The position numbers were made by a program, and so were the translations under genes. DNA of 64,000 nt, from the NCBI GenBank assembly GCA_009761415.1, contig QUOL01000035.1, forward strand, positions 1 through 64,000, read 5' to 3'. The notes below the pieces were generated by a model. It searched no databases and was not told the DNA's origin. It saw only the letters and a program-made list of their open reading frames with translations. The stretch is from Sarcomyxa edulis. Lineage: Eukaryota; Basidiomycota; Agaricomycetes; Agaricales; Mycenaceae. The stretch's first letter is position 1; every line of letters starts with the position of its first letter. This document shows positions 23,130-34,466 of the stretch, one piece after another.

Positions 23130-24480
23130 AGGATACAAGCAGGATATACTAGGGGGAATTAGGACACGCAGGAGATTGGAACTTGAGGTAAGCATTTCCC
23201 CTCACTCACTTCGTACTCGTAATCATTTACTGCGACAAGCAGCGTTCATAATCTCTCCAAGAAATCTCGACAATTCTGGGTGTAGTTTAGGGTCTCGGAG
23301 CTCATGCACACCATCTCATCGACCTCGGCGTTCCCCACATGCCCGACGCAGCTGAAGTACATCTCAACGACCAGAACCCTATCTTGCAATCACCCATGTC
23401 TAACAGCAGACACTTTCGACGCACCCCATCACTGTCATCGCATGTCTTGATCTATGGACCTACACTTCCTATGTTCTGGCATCAGCAATTCACGCGCGAT
23501 CGTTTCAAATGCATGACAGACCCCATGTTTGGGAGCACGACCACGACCAGTCTTGCCAGCGGTAATTTCCCATTGGCGTCTCCTTCTGAAATCATCCCTG
23601 GATCCACATTTTCTCGTCCACGCCCCGCAAATCCAGCAAATTTCTCCTCATTCTGGATAAAACCCCGATCTCGGTAGAGTGCTCTCCTCAGATCGTCGTA
23701 AGCCTACCAACAATGCTACTATCTATGCCAATGCCTATATCAACGTCAACGACATGGACGAACCCTAGCCACGCGTTTTGAGTCAACAGGAACCCCCTCC
23801 CCTGCTACAAGACACTATAAGCATCATCGAATCTCTCTAAAACAACGCATCTAGCTCGGTCCATGCATGCCCACCATCATATCATGTTAAGTCAATCGTG
23901 TTTGCCCACCCACGTAGAGAAACGGCAGAGTATCCGAGATCTCTTCTCAATTAGTCCAATCCTCTCGTCTTCGAGCTCCCACTGGCACATCATGTTGGAA
24001 ATACTCACTTGATTCGAAGACGAGGTTCCAGTCAACGGTGAGTTCTCGTCTATTTCTCACCTTTGTATTTCAATTTTAGTACTTTGCACGCTCCTAGGTA
24101 CTTTCGGGACAAGACGAGATGAAGGTCCACCAAAACAACTCTCGCACTACTCCCTTCACCCGTTCTCACACTCAAATGTCGCATCAAGCAGAGTCAAACT
24201 ATTTATATTAGGCTTGTTTCTTCCGTTCTTGCAAGACTCACCTCCTCTACAAATCAACGAGTCGAGTGTCTTGATTAGATATGGGACATCAAAGGTACGT
24301 TTCTGTATTCTCGAAATCGCCCTAGCGATAAATCTATATGACCTGTTGTTTTCGTTCGCTAATCCGCTGCCAGTCCACTTTCCTTAACTCTGTCGGTGTA
24401 CCAGATATCGAAATCTTGGAACACATCGATATTTACCTGATCGGCGGTGAAGCCGAGACGACGTTGACAATGTAGCACTC
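23130..24480. other. No recognisable gene
   Basis: A 112-codon frame at 23339-23677 and a few splice-like sites are present, without a recognisable domain. Confidence 0.35.
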
Positions 24481-24499
24481 GACGCTGCTTACAGATAAC

Positions 24500-25478
24500 T
24501 CGGGGAGCTCGACCCCATCAAACAGTCACTGCTGAGCCGGAGAAGACGAACGTCGAAGTTCGTAAGGCAGTAGCCTCGCCATCAACATATTTTCTCGATT
24601 CCCCTCCCGTTCATAAAACTAGCAAGAAGGGCCGTCGCCCTCCACCATCTGATTCTAGTGAGGGCGAGAGTAGTCCAACCCCAGCTCCTCGTCACAGCCA
24701 TGCATTGCCACAATCTCCAGAGATGCCGCCAACACCCATCCCTGTGAAATACAAGAAGAGCAAAGGGAAACGACGCGAGAAAGAACACGACGTCCAACGC
24801 GAGCACCAAACTCAGGCCCCCGGCCCCGTTTATACACACGCAGTCAGCTTTCAGCAAGCGTCGTCGTCTAGACACGGCATCGAGGCTCACTCAACATCTC
24901 CTCGTCCTCGTCCTCCTCCTTCTATAGGCGACTAGGCGGCCAACATCAACAGGATTCAAGAACGCAATGCACGGATATTTCGCGATATCAAGAGCATCAT
25001 GGATTGGACTCGAGGCATTTGCCCCCTCTGTTGGATATTCAATGAGACAAAGCAATCTCATCCAGCGTACCGTTGCCCGCGGGGAATCTGCGACAATCAA
25101 ACCCCCTACAACCACTTCAAAACGAATTTCAACCGAGTTAAACTTCGCAAGCTTAACATGTGCTGGACCTGCTTCGGGCCTCATGAAGCTCCCGTCTCAC
25201 ATCCTCCGTTCAAGGAGGCACCGTGTCCTACAGATGCTTTGAAACCCATCTTGTATGTCATTTTCGTCTACCCAGTCATTCGAGCATTGATCTTTAAGGC
25301 AATGCACGTCCGAATGCAAAGTTCTTGGACGTTAACGCAGTATATGGAATGGCTTGCTTCCAAGGACCACACTCACAGCGTTGGGAATATGTTCGAAGTT
25401 CTACACGCTTTTTATGCGGTCTCGGAAGCAGGGAAATTACCCAAGGATCTAGGTGCTCCAGTTACTCCGTTCATATAA
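24500..25478 (+). pseudogene. Solo zinc domain resembling the C-terminus of the subtelomeric helicase, in-frame stop
   Basis: A single reading frame runs from about 24500 to 25478, broken by one TAG at 24933-24935. Before the stop: a Pro/Ser/Lys-rich linker (KGRRPPPSDSSEGESSPTPA). After it: NRIQERNARIFRDIKSIMDW, then a Cys/His cluster GICPLCWIFN...HPAYRCP...LNMCWTCFGPHEA...H...C, then a helical part with ILYVIFVYPVIRALIF, WTLTQYMEWLAS and NMFEVLHAFYAV. The C-terminal ~170 residues of the complete helicase at 51088-51577 show the same plan: YCVVCW, H, FISC, YDYCFRCGLPQD, HP, LKCPMEDFVILLVWHI, LWSRAV, LKDFGTW, NAVELISWLW. Likely the remains of a related helicase gene. No helicase motif is visible upstream. 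Confidence 0.6.
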
Positions 25479-25691
25479 AACGGCTTGACCTACGTTCTTC
25501 TTTCTTCGCTACTCTCCTGCTTTCATTTTGCACGTCTGTCCGTCTGCTCTGTTCACTGACTTCCCCGCTTTTTACACTGATTCCGCCGCTTTCTAAATCG
25601 TTGTACTCGTTATCGTATCCACGTCTCTGTGCTGTGTTGCACCGTAGTCTCGTCCTCGTTCCATCGTAGCTTATTGTGAATTTTTGTACCA

Positions 25692-27432
25692 TTAATACGT
25701 AGTCAAATCAATTATATTTGCACATTGCAATACGAGTACAAGGATACGGAACTTGTTTGAATCTTCACTGACGTTTACGCTTTCCCTTCGCCTCCCCTGA
25801 CTTTCTGAGCTTCCCAAGTCTCGTCTCGGCGGTTTCAATCCAGTCCCGCAAATCGTCTGCCTCCTCATGTGTGTTATCCATCTCCAAGCCACCAAGAGCA
25901 TCTTCCATTCTTCTAGCTCGTCGAGGTATTCGTTAGCTACGAGAGTCGTTGTTGACGGTGTAGTTCCGTGAGTGCTGCCGTTGAATAACCAATCGATCTC
26001 CCACTCTAAGCGCGGTTTGACGGTTGAAAAGCCTTCCAAGGTCCAGAGTCGGACAACGCTATGAGCGGTTGGTTCGAATGCGATGGTAGCGTGGAGGTAG
26101 TAGGGTGGAACGAAGAACGTGGTCTGCTTATCGAAAACAATGGCCCTCGCATTGCTTAATTCTTTCAACATGTCTGACGTGATTGCGTTCGCCCCAATAC
26201 GAACGTGATGTTGAGACCAAGTTCTGAGATTCTCCACCGTCGGCTCCCAAAAGATCCAAAGACTAACGCCGTGAACGTGAGTGATGTATTGACCAGCCCC
26301 GTGGAAGTCGATATGGGTCTGGATGATCGCCCCTGCTGGAAGCAGAGTAGAGAACCATGCAGGCGCATCGCCGCCGACAGATGCAGGCTCGCATCGGTAG
26401 GTTGTGAGGATCTGATCAGAGATGGCGAGAGCGCATTGGTCGAGTCCGAATTTGGAGGCTGGGATGCTCATTAGGCCGTACAAACGTTTGTGACTGGGCC
26501 AATCAGGCGTTCCTGTGCAAAGAATAAGAGATGAGAGGACGTCAGGGGGTTCAAGATCCTCCGACGCGGTCCCAGAGGAGAAGTCGATAACGTCGCGATT
26601 TCGAAAGGTGGATGCAAGAAGGTCTGTGAGGACATGCGAGAACGTCGGACGTGTGGGAGAAAGCGCATGGATAGGGTATTGCTCAATCTCGGAAGCCGTC
26701 GAGAGGACATCAGGGTAGGTGCGTAGACTTTCGAGAATCGCCATTCCCTCGATATGCGTCGGTTTGATGTGAACGAGTGGGGGAGATGACCAGCGCTTGA
26801 TGAGTTGGTCAATCTTCTGAAGGCCGTCAAGAGGTGGTAAAGTGATGGGCTTCTCCACCTCCACTACAGCAAAAGTTCAACAAAAAACCGGCTTTTGAGC
26901 ACTGGGATTACTCACCGAGTCTGTCCTTTTCCTGTACATCTTCCCCGCTGATTTCAACCCTTTTCCCTCTGCCAGCGACGGTCCTGAAGTACGAAGAGTT
27001 GCACCAGTAGTATGAGGGCGTATGGGTGGCATCAAAACGAAGACGCATAATAGGTAGAGTTGGGTGTCGACAATTAGGATATGCGATGCCTTTGGTCAGC
27101 GTTATTCCGAGGTCGGCAGGAGTCCATCGATCCTGTTGGCGAATGAATGCAATGCTGGGGTTGGAGAGAGAAGAGATACAGATGTCGCCAATAGTCCCCA
27201 TGGAAGGATCTGGTTTGGCGGCGTTGAAGATGTTGTAGTTGTGAATTTTGCCCGATATCTTGAAAGAAGTTTCCTCTACATAAATCAGTGGAATGATGTC
27301 GAGGATATGTTTGCAATACTCACCTGGAGGTTGCGGTACGTCGGCGTCCATGATGAGGCGCTGTAATGCGGTGAAGCGCTGAACGTCGAAGTTGACGCTC
27401 AAGACGTGAGTCCTGGAATGGTCCAAGTCCAC
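25692..27432 (-). CDS. JmjC-like dioxygenase-fold protein, three exons
   Basis: Exon 1 starts MDLDHSRTHVLSVNFDVQRF at 27432. Exon 2 (about 27277-26932) carries YNIFNAAKPDPSMGTIGDIC and RWTPADLGITLTKGIAYP. Exon 3 (about 26869-25692) contains the catalytic-looking region and the C-terminal tail. Junctions are in phase (KDRL/VEVEKP). In exon 3, QTHIDFHGAGQY supplies an H-x-D pair, VSLWIFW a following beta strand, and VPPYYLHATIAFEP a distal His, the layout of Fe(II)/2-oxoglutarate JmjC enzymes. Members may demethylate histones or hydroxylate proteins. The 2-oxoglutarate-binding Lys/Thr residues cannot be placed securely, so activity is uncertain. No lesion seen. The tail is Arg/Lys/Ser-rich. Confidence 0.65.
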
Positions 27433-27837
27433 CGATCATGATCGGCGGACTGGCCAAGTTCGGACTTTGAATATTTTTATTGTCCTGTTCTCTCTTCGCA
27501 ACGCTCGTCGACACCGCAGACCTCAGTCAACCCAAGACTCTTGGGTTGACTTTTCTATATCTCGATCGTGATTTAGGAGGGGGAAAACCAAGGTGAGCTG
27601 GGCAACATTATTTTGCTACGCCTCATTTCTCGCCCCTACACCTCGTCGCTCTTCGGTGGCAAGTTCGAGGTTAACGACTTCCACCGAAGCGGTGTTGATC
27701 GCGCGGGGTTATCTTCCTGGGCTTGTTCTTGCCCATCACGTCCAACAGGCCTGCAAGCCGCTCTCTTCTCGATGCAGGCCCAATTACTGACGCACCCCTT
27801 CGTCACTCAGCATCGCTCAACTAACCCGTCTTCTACG

Positions 27838-27866
27838 CGTTTTCTACGCGTTTTCTACGCGTCTTC
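27838..27866 (+). repeat. 12-bp tandem repeat, about 2.5 copies
   Basis: TTTTCTACGCG recurs at 12-bp spacing just upstream of the dioxygenase gene, ending in a TCTTCTGCA variant. Confidence 0.75.
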
Positions 27867-28049
27867 TGCAGGCCGCCGCGCGATGAACCCCCGCCCATTT
27901 GAAACAAGCGCCCTAGAGGCACCAAAAGGTGAAGTCCCTCTTCCTCGCTGCATTTCCTTGCTGCTGGCAAACCACCCGCTCTCAGCCTGCATGCTCTGCA
28001 CGGAATCATCCCTGGGTCCAACTGAGCAAGCAGGCTGCAAGCAGATGGA

Positions 28050-29585
28050 TTGCCAGCCGCTCGACTTACCTTCATCGAGCCTCCACAAACACTCACCCAA
28101 ATTCGTTCCATAGGCACGCTCTGGACGATTCGATCCACCCGCTCTGGGAAATCGTTTTCACCATGGAGCGCCGCCACCGTCGACGTCATCTCCCCTGCGC
28201 AGCCGTTTTCTTTCGCACCGCTACTCCAGGCCTCAGAATCTCGGGAGGCAGAGGAGACCAGTGACTCCGAGCGCGAGCCGCCGTCTCCAAATAACAAGAA
28301 GCGCCCGAGGTCCACGTCGCCGATTCTCACGCCTGATCAGTCACTCGGCGCCTTTGAAGAAGAGCAGCGCCGCTCGCCCTTTAAGCCCGCAAACCATCGC
28401 CATCAAAAACGTCGCGCGAAACGTGAGGCGCGCATCCTCGCCAGCGGCCACATTCCCTCAGCATCCACACTCCACAAGATTGCCCAGCTCTCGCAGCCCG
28501 TTGAAACCAAGCTCGACACAGACAAGCTCCCAGCAGCAAAGGGCGGGTACGGCGCTATCAACGCTAGTTACGCCGGAGCAAAAGCGGTGCACACGGTCGA
28601 TGGGTTGATTGGGAAGATGGGATTCACCTTGATAGAATGGGACGGTCGGTGAGTCACTTCGTGTATAGCTGGGAAACGAGCTACTGACTGGCGTATTTAG
28701 TACTCCGAGGCCCATCGTGGACTCAACGCAGCGCATCTTTGCATGCCTCGCGGGACGTCCGGACGATCCCAGCTACGACCAAGCCTGTCAAGACGCATTC
28801 GAGTCCATCGCGCGAGAAGGGCGCGAAGCTCACTTCACGCCAGCAGAGAAAAAGCACCGGCGCGGTCACTACCCAGCCCTTGCAACTGGGATCTCATATG
28901 GGAAAGGGCAGAAAAAGCCAGCCAGGTTAGAGACAGGGGTACATGCGGAGATGCTGGCTAGACTTGTCGGCGACCCGAGCATTGAAAGGTTGGCCAACTA
29001 CGGAAGTGGTGAGAGGCCCAATTACTCACACCGTCCTGCGTTACTAACCCTCCTCCAGCTGCGTTTGCGCTCTGGGCGCCCGACGTTTACAAATACTACA
29101 GATCCCACAACGACGCAATGTACAGTGCGCTCCCCCACCTACGTCCAAACTTCCCTCGCAGCATCTTCTCCGCCGCCACTTTCAACTTCGGTCCCCGCAC
29201 TTGGACTTTCAAGCACCGCGATGCACAGAACTGCCCATTCGGTTGGTGCGCAATTCAATCACTAGGGGTATTCGACTCCAAGAAGAGCGGTCACCTAATC
29301 CTGTGGGATCTCAAGCTAGTCATTGAGTTTCCATCGGGTTCGACAATCCTCATTCCTTCCGCTACTCTCACACATTCAAACGTTCCTGTGCAGGACGGAG
29401 AGCAGCGTGCTTCGTTTACTCAGTACAGTTCAGGGGGACTGTTTCGATGGGTAGATAATGGTTTCCGCACCGAGGGTGAGTTGGCTGCGAGTGATCCAGA
29501 CGAGTATGAGCGAATGTCGAAACTCAAGGAAAGTCGGTGGAAAATGGGTTTAGGCTTGCTATCTACCATCGACAACCTCTTGTAG
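28050..29585 (+). CDS. TET/JBP-like Fe(II)/2-oxoglutarate dioxygenase, three exons, 477 aa
   Basis: Exons 28050-28648, 28701-29008 and 29059-29585 join in phase to 478 codons including the stop. The N-terminal third is basic and disordered (NHRHQKRRAKREARILASGH), followed by PAAKGGYGAINASYAGAKAV. The catalytic core lies in exon 3: FNFGPRTWTFKHRDAQNCPF holds the HxD iron ligands, GHLILWDLKLVIEFPSGST the central strands, LTHSNVPV the distal His, and RASFTQYSSGGLFRW the Arg expected to hold 2-oxoglutarate. This pattern fits the TET/JBP-related family expanded in mushroom genomes; TET enzymes oxidise 5-methylcytosine. Whether this member acts on DNA is not shown. The start is the first in-frame ATG; a later start is possible. 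Appears intact, about 1.4 kb left of the subtelomere boundary. Confidence 0.75.
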
Positions 29586-29678
29586 TACAATTTGTGTAGT
29601 GGTGCATACGTAGATGAACGTCAAAGTTTCACAAAATTCCGTGATAATTTGAGTTCTGGACATCAAGTCTGATTTCTC

Positions 29679-29704
29679 ACCACCACCACCACCACTACCA
29701 CCAT
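29679..29704 (+). repeat. CAC/ACC trinucleotide microsatellite
   Basis: CACCACCACCACCACCAC, then one variant triplet and two more units, downstream of the dioxygenase stop codon. Confidence 0.85.
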
Positions 29705-29821
29705 GACTATGACTCACCTCATTCTACACAAACATCTTCCTTGCTACCACTCAGTGTCTGCTATGACAGCCAACCAAGAAATGCAATCGAGGCTTAACCT
29801 TAGGCACTTAGGGGTGATGAA

Positions 29822-29949
29822 ATGGCGGGATGGTCTCCTTGAGACCCGTGTGTATACTTTGTTTGCTATATACCCTTCAGAGCTCAATGCCCTACTCTTT
29901 TGATAGGTCATTGATGTTCAAATGGCAGGATGGTCTCCTTGAGACCCGT
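29822..29949 (+). repeat. Pair of ~27-bp direct repeats
   Basis: GGATGGTCTCCTTGAGACCC with flanking matches occurs at about 29828-29849 and again at 29928-29948. Within it GGTCTC and GAGACC form a short inverted repeat. Confidence 0.75.
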
Positions 29950-30140
29950 CATTGGCATTGAGAAGCTCCCGCGCTCGTTGAGGGTATGTCTCGTAAAACT
30001 CAGTGCAGCTTTTCACCCACATCTCAGCAATTTTGATCTCAGGGCGGCTATGTCTGCATTTGCAGAACTGGATGCATTCTTACTGTATCCGGACGTGTAA
30101 TCACCGCAACTTGTACAGTGGGCTACTGCCACTCTCAAAA

Positions 30141-30790
30141 ACGGCACGAACCAAAACACTTGCAAGAAAAACCACCGGTGGTATGTACACCTATTCTCTG
30201 TGATGTATATATCTGATCTCCTCATCATATTGATCACTTCCTTCGTTATCTAGGAAAACCCCTCGTAACCTCCTTCAAAAGCAAAACGGAGTGAAACCAT
30301 CGGGACAATTTGGTAGAAAGTCAGTAGGCAAGGCTGACAGTACGAAGAAGCTTAAGCCCCAGATTGGTTACAAAACGGCGAGTTCTGGCAAGGGCAGGAA
30401 AGCAAAGAAACCCCACCGTTCCCGCCCCGGAACCGTTGCTCTCCACGAGATTAGACGTTATCAGAAGTCGACTGAGCTCCTGATTCGCAAGCTCCCCTTC
30501 TAATGTCTCGTTCGCGAGATCGCGCAGGATTTCAAGGTCTGCCGCCATTTGCTGTTTCTTGTGCCTTCTTTTCTGTCTTGTTCCGTTTGTAGCTAACTGT
30601 ATACAAATCTCTTCAGGCTGATCTGCGTTTCCAAGTATCTGCCGTGACAGCCCTTCAAGAGGCCTCAGAGGCGTATCTTGTCTCTCTCTTCGAAGACGTC
30701 AATCTCGCTGCGCTTCACGCGAAACGCGTCATGATTCAACCGAAGGACCTTTTTTTCGCAAGGAAGCTTAGAGGAGAAAAGTGGCTCTGA
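30141..30790 (+). pseudogene. Histone H3-like gene with long N-tail, inactivated
   Basis: Three exons (about 30141-30180, 30254-30536, 30617-30790) encode an H3 relative. The tail starts ARTKTLARKTTGG, as in canonical H3, but continues for about 27 extra residues (including [20 protein letters not shown]) before [20 protein letters not shown]. The histone fold follows: [72 protein letters not shown], and a stop at 30790. Lesions: the expected ATG reads ACG (30141-30143); a TAA at 30501-30503 replaces the conserved Gln after LPF, and the next Arg is Cys, both C-to-T type changes; and the first intron junction is out of phase by one base. The fold resembles H3 more than CENP-A. Probably a pseudogene of a divergent H3 variant. 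Confidence 0.8.
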
Positions 30791-30960
30791 TTTCGTCGGG
30801 CACCGACGAGCTTGGGGTGAAGATCTTTCATCGCTCTTCGAAGCTACTCCCCAGTGGCAGCCGTTTGACCTGATGTGCTGCCTATCGTTTGTTTGACGAG
30901 AATTCATTCTGACCATGCCTCATCTGAGATTCTATGCCGAAGTGTGAAGATCCAAGCTCC

Positions 30961-31025
30961 TATGTTTCTTATCCGGGAATAGGGCGCCCTATTCCACTAA
31001 CCCCGAGGTCATTTCAAGGCAAAAC
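30961..31025 (+). repeat. Left-terminal module of the subtelomeric unit, 65-bp remnant
   Basis: The first subtelomere-type sequence in the window. It starts TATGTTTCTTATCC and contains the perfect 20-bp palindrome GGAATAGGGCGCCCTATTCC (30976-30995). It matches the first 65 bp of the array units at 51896 onward, then is replaced abruptly by another block. Taken as the border between gene-bearing DNA and subtelomere. Confidence 0.9.
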
Positions 31026-31660
31026 TATCCTTCTGATCCTGGAATAGGGTACCCTATTCCATCTTTTCTGGCCTAATTGGGCCTAATTTGGCAAAAAATC
31101 TGTGGAATAGGGCGTTATTTAGCCCCCTATTCCAACACACGAGTGACTTCTTGGAAAAGGGGAATTGAAATTCCCTATTCCATCAGATGTGTTCTGTCTC
31201 AAGATATGTACATTCTATATGTGCCAACTCTCACACATATAGACTCAAAACTGCACCTACACTCTATCACTCTTGTAGAAACCAATCTCTACTCCATCTA
31301 TCTTGGCTTCATATATCTGCTCATTCTCACACATATAGACTTGGTTCAACCATTTGGCTGTTGAAGTCTCAGTCTGCATACATGTTCACCGTCATATATA
31401 GTCATACAAATATAATGTCATACTACATATTACGCCTGAACAATCTGTTATGCGTCAGTAAAGTGATGCTTGGAGAACCGCTCTAGCAATTTTTATATCT
31501 GCTACATTTCAGATATATAAACTTTGTGCGACGACATTTTGATTTCACGGTGCTCTATATTGCTTTACGTACATTCAATTTTGACATGCAATGCATTGCT
31601 GCAGACTCATCAGTGTAGGACAAGTAGTTTATTCACACAACATAGCTTACATCAATTTCA
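31026..31660 (+). repeat. Repeat block R1, copy 1
   Basis: Begins TATCCTTCTGATCCT, followed by the perfect palindrome GGAATAGGGTACCCTATTCC. Further GGAATAGGG...CCCTATTCC and GGGAATTGAAATTCCC inverted repeats follow within 150 bp. Nearly the same sequence recurs at 33789. No defensible protein; AT-rich with CACACATATAGACT direct repeats. Confidence 0.9.
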
Positions 31661-31793
31661 AGAGACCTCACTACAAAGGTCCACAGAATTAAGTTGAGAG
31701 AGATAGCCGAATGGCTTGATACAAATACAAACTCTATTCAAAATCAATACACCTACTGCATTGGGCTGCCTGCAATCTGTATGCATTTCACAA

Positions 31794-32478
31794 GTTGAGC
31801 CAAGGATGGACAAACATCTACCGGATCCAACACTCGAGTGACATTTTTGACGTACAAAGGCATAGGGTCGGGACTTGAAACTGAGTGAGACCAAACGCTC
31901 CAAAGGTTCACCCAACGATGAGTCGAGTTTGACTTGTCATCTGGAACCGTCGACCATGGGAAACAAGTCGAGGAGTGAAACGGCCAAAAACGCGAGTTTG
32001 ACGACGCAGAAGAGATACAAAGACGGAACGAGCTGACGAGTCCCAGCACCAGAGTAGAAGATAGCTATCGGCCGCCGACCGCAGAGCTCGGACGTTAGGA
32101 GTTTGGCAGTTAGGTTCTCGGTAGTTAGCAGTTCGGGTTGAGGATCATAAAAAAAGAAAAGACAAGACGGGTGAGTTGAGAATGGTGGTGATCTGAACGG
32201 TGGACGTCGAGGGAACAAACGCGCGTAGGACTCTGACACTGGGATGGAGCCGTGAGACTGAAGATGGGAATCAGCCGCCAACCGCAAAGCTCGGACGTTA
32301 GGTGTTTGGCAGTTAGGGCCTCGGTAGTTAGGGTTTGAGGATCATAAAAAAAAAGAAAAAAGAAAGTGCGAGAGTCTCAGGGGAACAAACCAGCCGTCTG
32401 ACTCGGACACCGAGACGAAGCCGTGAGACTTGGGGTGGGATTGAGCCGCCGACCGCAAAGCTCGGACGTTAGGTGTTT
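31794..32478 (+). repeat. Repeat block R3, copy 1
   Basis: Starts GTTGAGCCAAGGATGG. Contains degenerate telomere-like stretches (GTTAGGAGTTTGGCAGTTAGG) and A-rich ATCATAAAAAAAAG tracts. The first ~480 bp match 33311 onward, and ~680 bp match 34698 onward. Confidence 0.85.
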
Positions 32479-33079
32479 GGCAGTTAGGCTCTCGGTAGTT
32501 AGCAGTTCGGGTTGAGGATCATAAAAAAGAAAACTAAAACAAGGGTGCGAGCGTTGTACCCAAGTGATTGCCACGATGCGAGACTCAAAAGCAAACGGGA
32601 ACGTCGATGTCAACACGGATACGTCTTTTCTTGATGCGAGACCGGGAGCGACACCCAAACGGTCTGATACAAGAGACAAGATTCCAAATTCAACGGTCGG
32701 TTTTAGTGATTGGATGCGTGTCGCGTTTGTGTAGCAAAGTCCAACTGCGAAATCTTTGAACGGTCGAATGAGTGAGCTTGTCGGCGTCTGACGGTTCGTT
32801 TTCTGGATAGAGTCAGGAAGAGAGGCCTAGGGTTGGAGTGAACGGGACAAAGATGAAGATTGGACGGTGGGTTTGCGTGCTTGAGTCGAGGGAGACGGTG
32901 AAGAACGAGCGGACACGACAGATCTGACCAGAGCTTACCGGGGAATTATATGTGGTGAATTGACGAGATATAGAGTTGCTTCAGTCGTGGGAAAGTGTCC
33001 GTGGGTGACTGGGTGACCGAAAGAATGAGTCGAGCCAACAGGAACCGATCCGAGTCTGGTGAAGGCGACTCGCTTCGAA
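32443..33079 (+). repeat. Subtelomeric filler with telomere-like tract
   Basis: A third copy of the GCCGCCGACCGCAAAGCTCGG / GTTAGG / ATCATAAAAAAG module (about 32443-32535), then about 540 bp found only once in the window. No gene seen. Confidence 0.6.
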
Positions 33080-33788
33080 GACGGTGAGAGAGACGATGCG
33101 TGTTGAGTTTCGAACATGTACGGGTTGTGGCGAGATGATTTCTAGCTCCGATGGTGTTGCGTTCACGGACAGAGATCCCTGCGTCCAAGAGGATTTGACG
33201 TGTTGCGACTTGGAGAGAAACCGGTGGTGACGAGTTGACGGCCCAAGGCAAGTTGGAAAGTGAGTGCGACGGAGGATACAGAGTTGTGACTTGAGCCTAG
33301 GCGTTGTCGAGTTGAGCCAAGGACGGACGGACATCTACCGGATCCGACGCTGACGTTCTTGACGTACAAAGGCATAGGGTCGGGACTTGAAACTGAGTGA
33401 GACCAAACGCTCCAAAGGTTCACCCAACGATGAGTCGAGTTTGACTTGTCATCTGGAACCGTCGACCATGGGAAACAAGTCGAGGAGTGAAACGGCCAAA
33501 AACGCGAGTTTGACGACGCAGAAGAGATACAAAGACGGAACGAGCTGACGAGTCCCAGCACCAGAGTAGAAGATAGCTATCGGCCGCCGACCGCAGAGCT
33601 CGGACGTTAGGAGTTTGGCAGTTAGGTTCTCGGTAGTTAGCAGTTCGGGTTGAGGATCATAAAAAAAGAAAAGACAAGACGGGTGAGTTGAGAATGGTGG
33701 TGATCTGAACGGTGGACGTCGAGGGAACAAACGCGCGTAGGACTCTGACACTGGGATGGAGCCGTGAGACTGAAGATGGGAATCAGCC
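33080..33788 (+). repeat. Repeat block R2+R3, copy a
   Basis: 709 bp that recur at 34467-35175 with the same internal order (offset 1387 bp). The right end is cut off at AATCAGCC by the start of R1 copy 2. Confidence 0.9.
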
Positions 33789-34466
33789 TATCCTTCTGAT
33801 CCTGGAATAGGGTACCCTATTCCATCTTTTTTGGCCTAATTGGGCCTAATTTGGCAAAAAATCTGTGGAATAGGGCTTTATTTAGCCCCCTATTCCAACA
33901 CACGAGTGATTTCTTGGAAAAGGGGAATTGAAATTCCCTATTCCATCAGATGTGTTCTGTCTCAAGATATGTACATTCTATATCTGCCAACTCTCACACA
34001 TATAGACTCAAAACTGCACCTACACTGTATCACTCTTGTAGAAACCAATCTCTACTCCATCTCTCTTGGCTTCATATATCTGCTCAGTCTCACACATATA
34101 GACTTGGTTCAACCACCTGACTGTTTGAGTCTCAGTCTGCATACATGTTCACCGTCATATATAGTCGTACAAATATAATCTCATATCCCATATTACGCCT
34201 GCACAATCTGTTATGCGTCAGTAAAGTGATGCTTGGAGAACCGCTCTAGCAATTTTTATATCTGCTACATTTCAGACATATAAACTTTGTGTGACGACAT
34301 CTTGATTTCACGGTGCTCTATCTTACTTTACGTACCTTCAGTTCCAACATGTAATGCCAGTTCATTGTCATATGCATTGCTACAAAGACGCTCACAAAAA
34401 CACCGTCGCCAGCACCAGTGTAGGAAAAGGAGTTCATTCATACAACATAGCTGACATCAATTTCAA
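33789..34466 (+). repeat. Repeat block R1, copy 2
   Basis: Starts at the same base as copy 1 (31026) although the left neighbour differs. Diverges from copy 1 by scattered substitutions and by a ~50-bp difference near its right end. Confidence 0.9.

Noticed and set aside
27613..28113. Upstream 166-codon + strand frame before the TET/JBP-like gene
   Set aside because: Different frame from the gene, spans the 12-bp tandem repeat, no recognisable domain; probably 5' flank.
30141..30790. CENP-A (centromeric H3)
   Set aside because: The [12 protein letters not shown] and LIRKLPF regions and loop lengths resemble canonical H3; no CENP-A-type loop extension.
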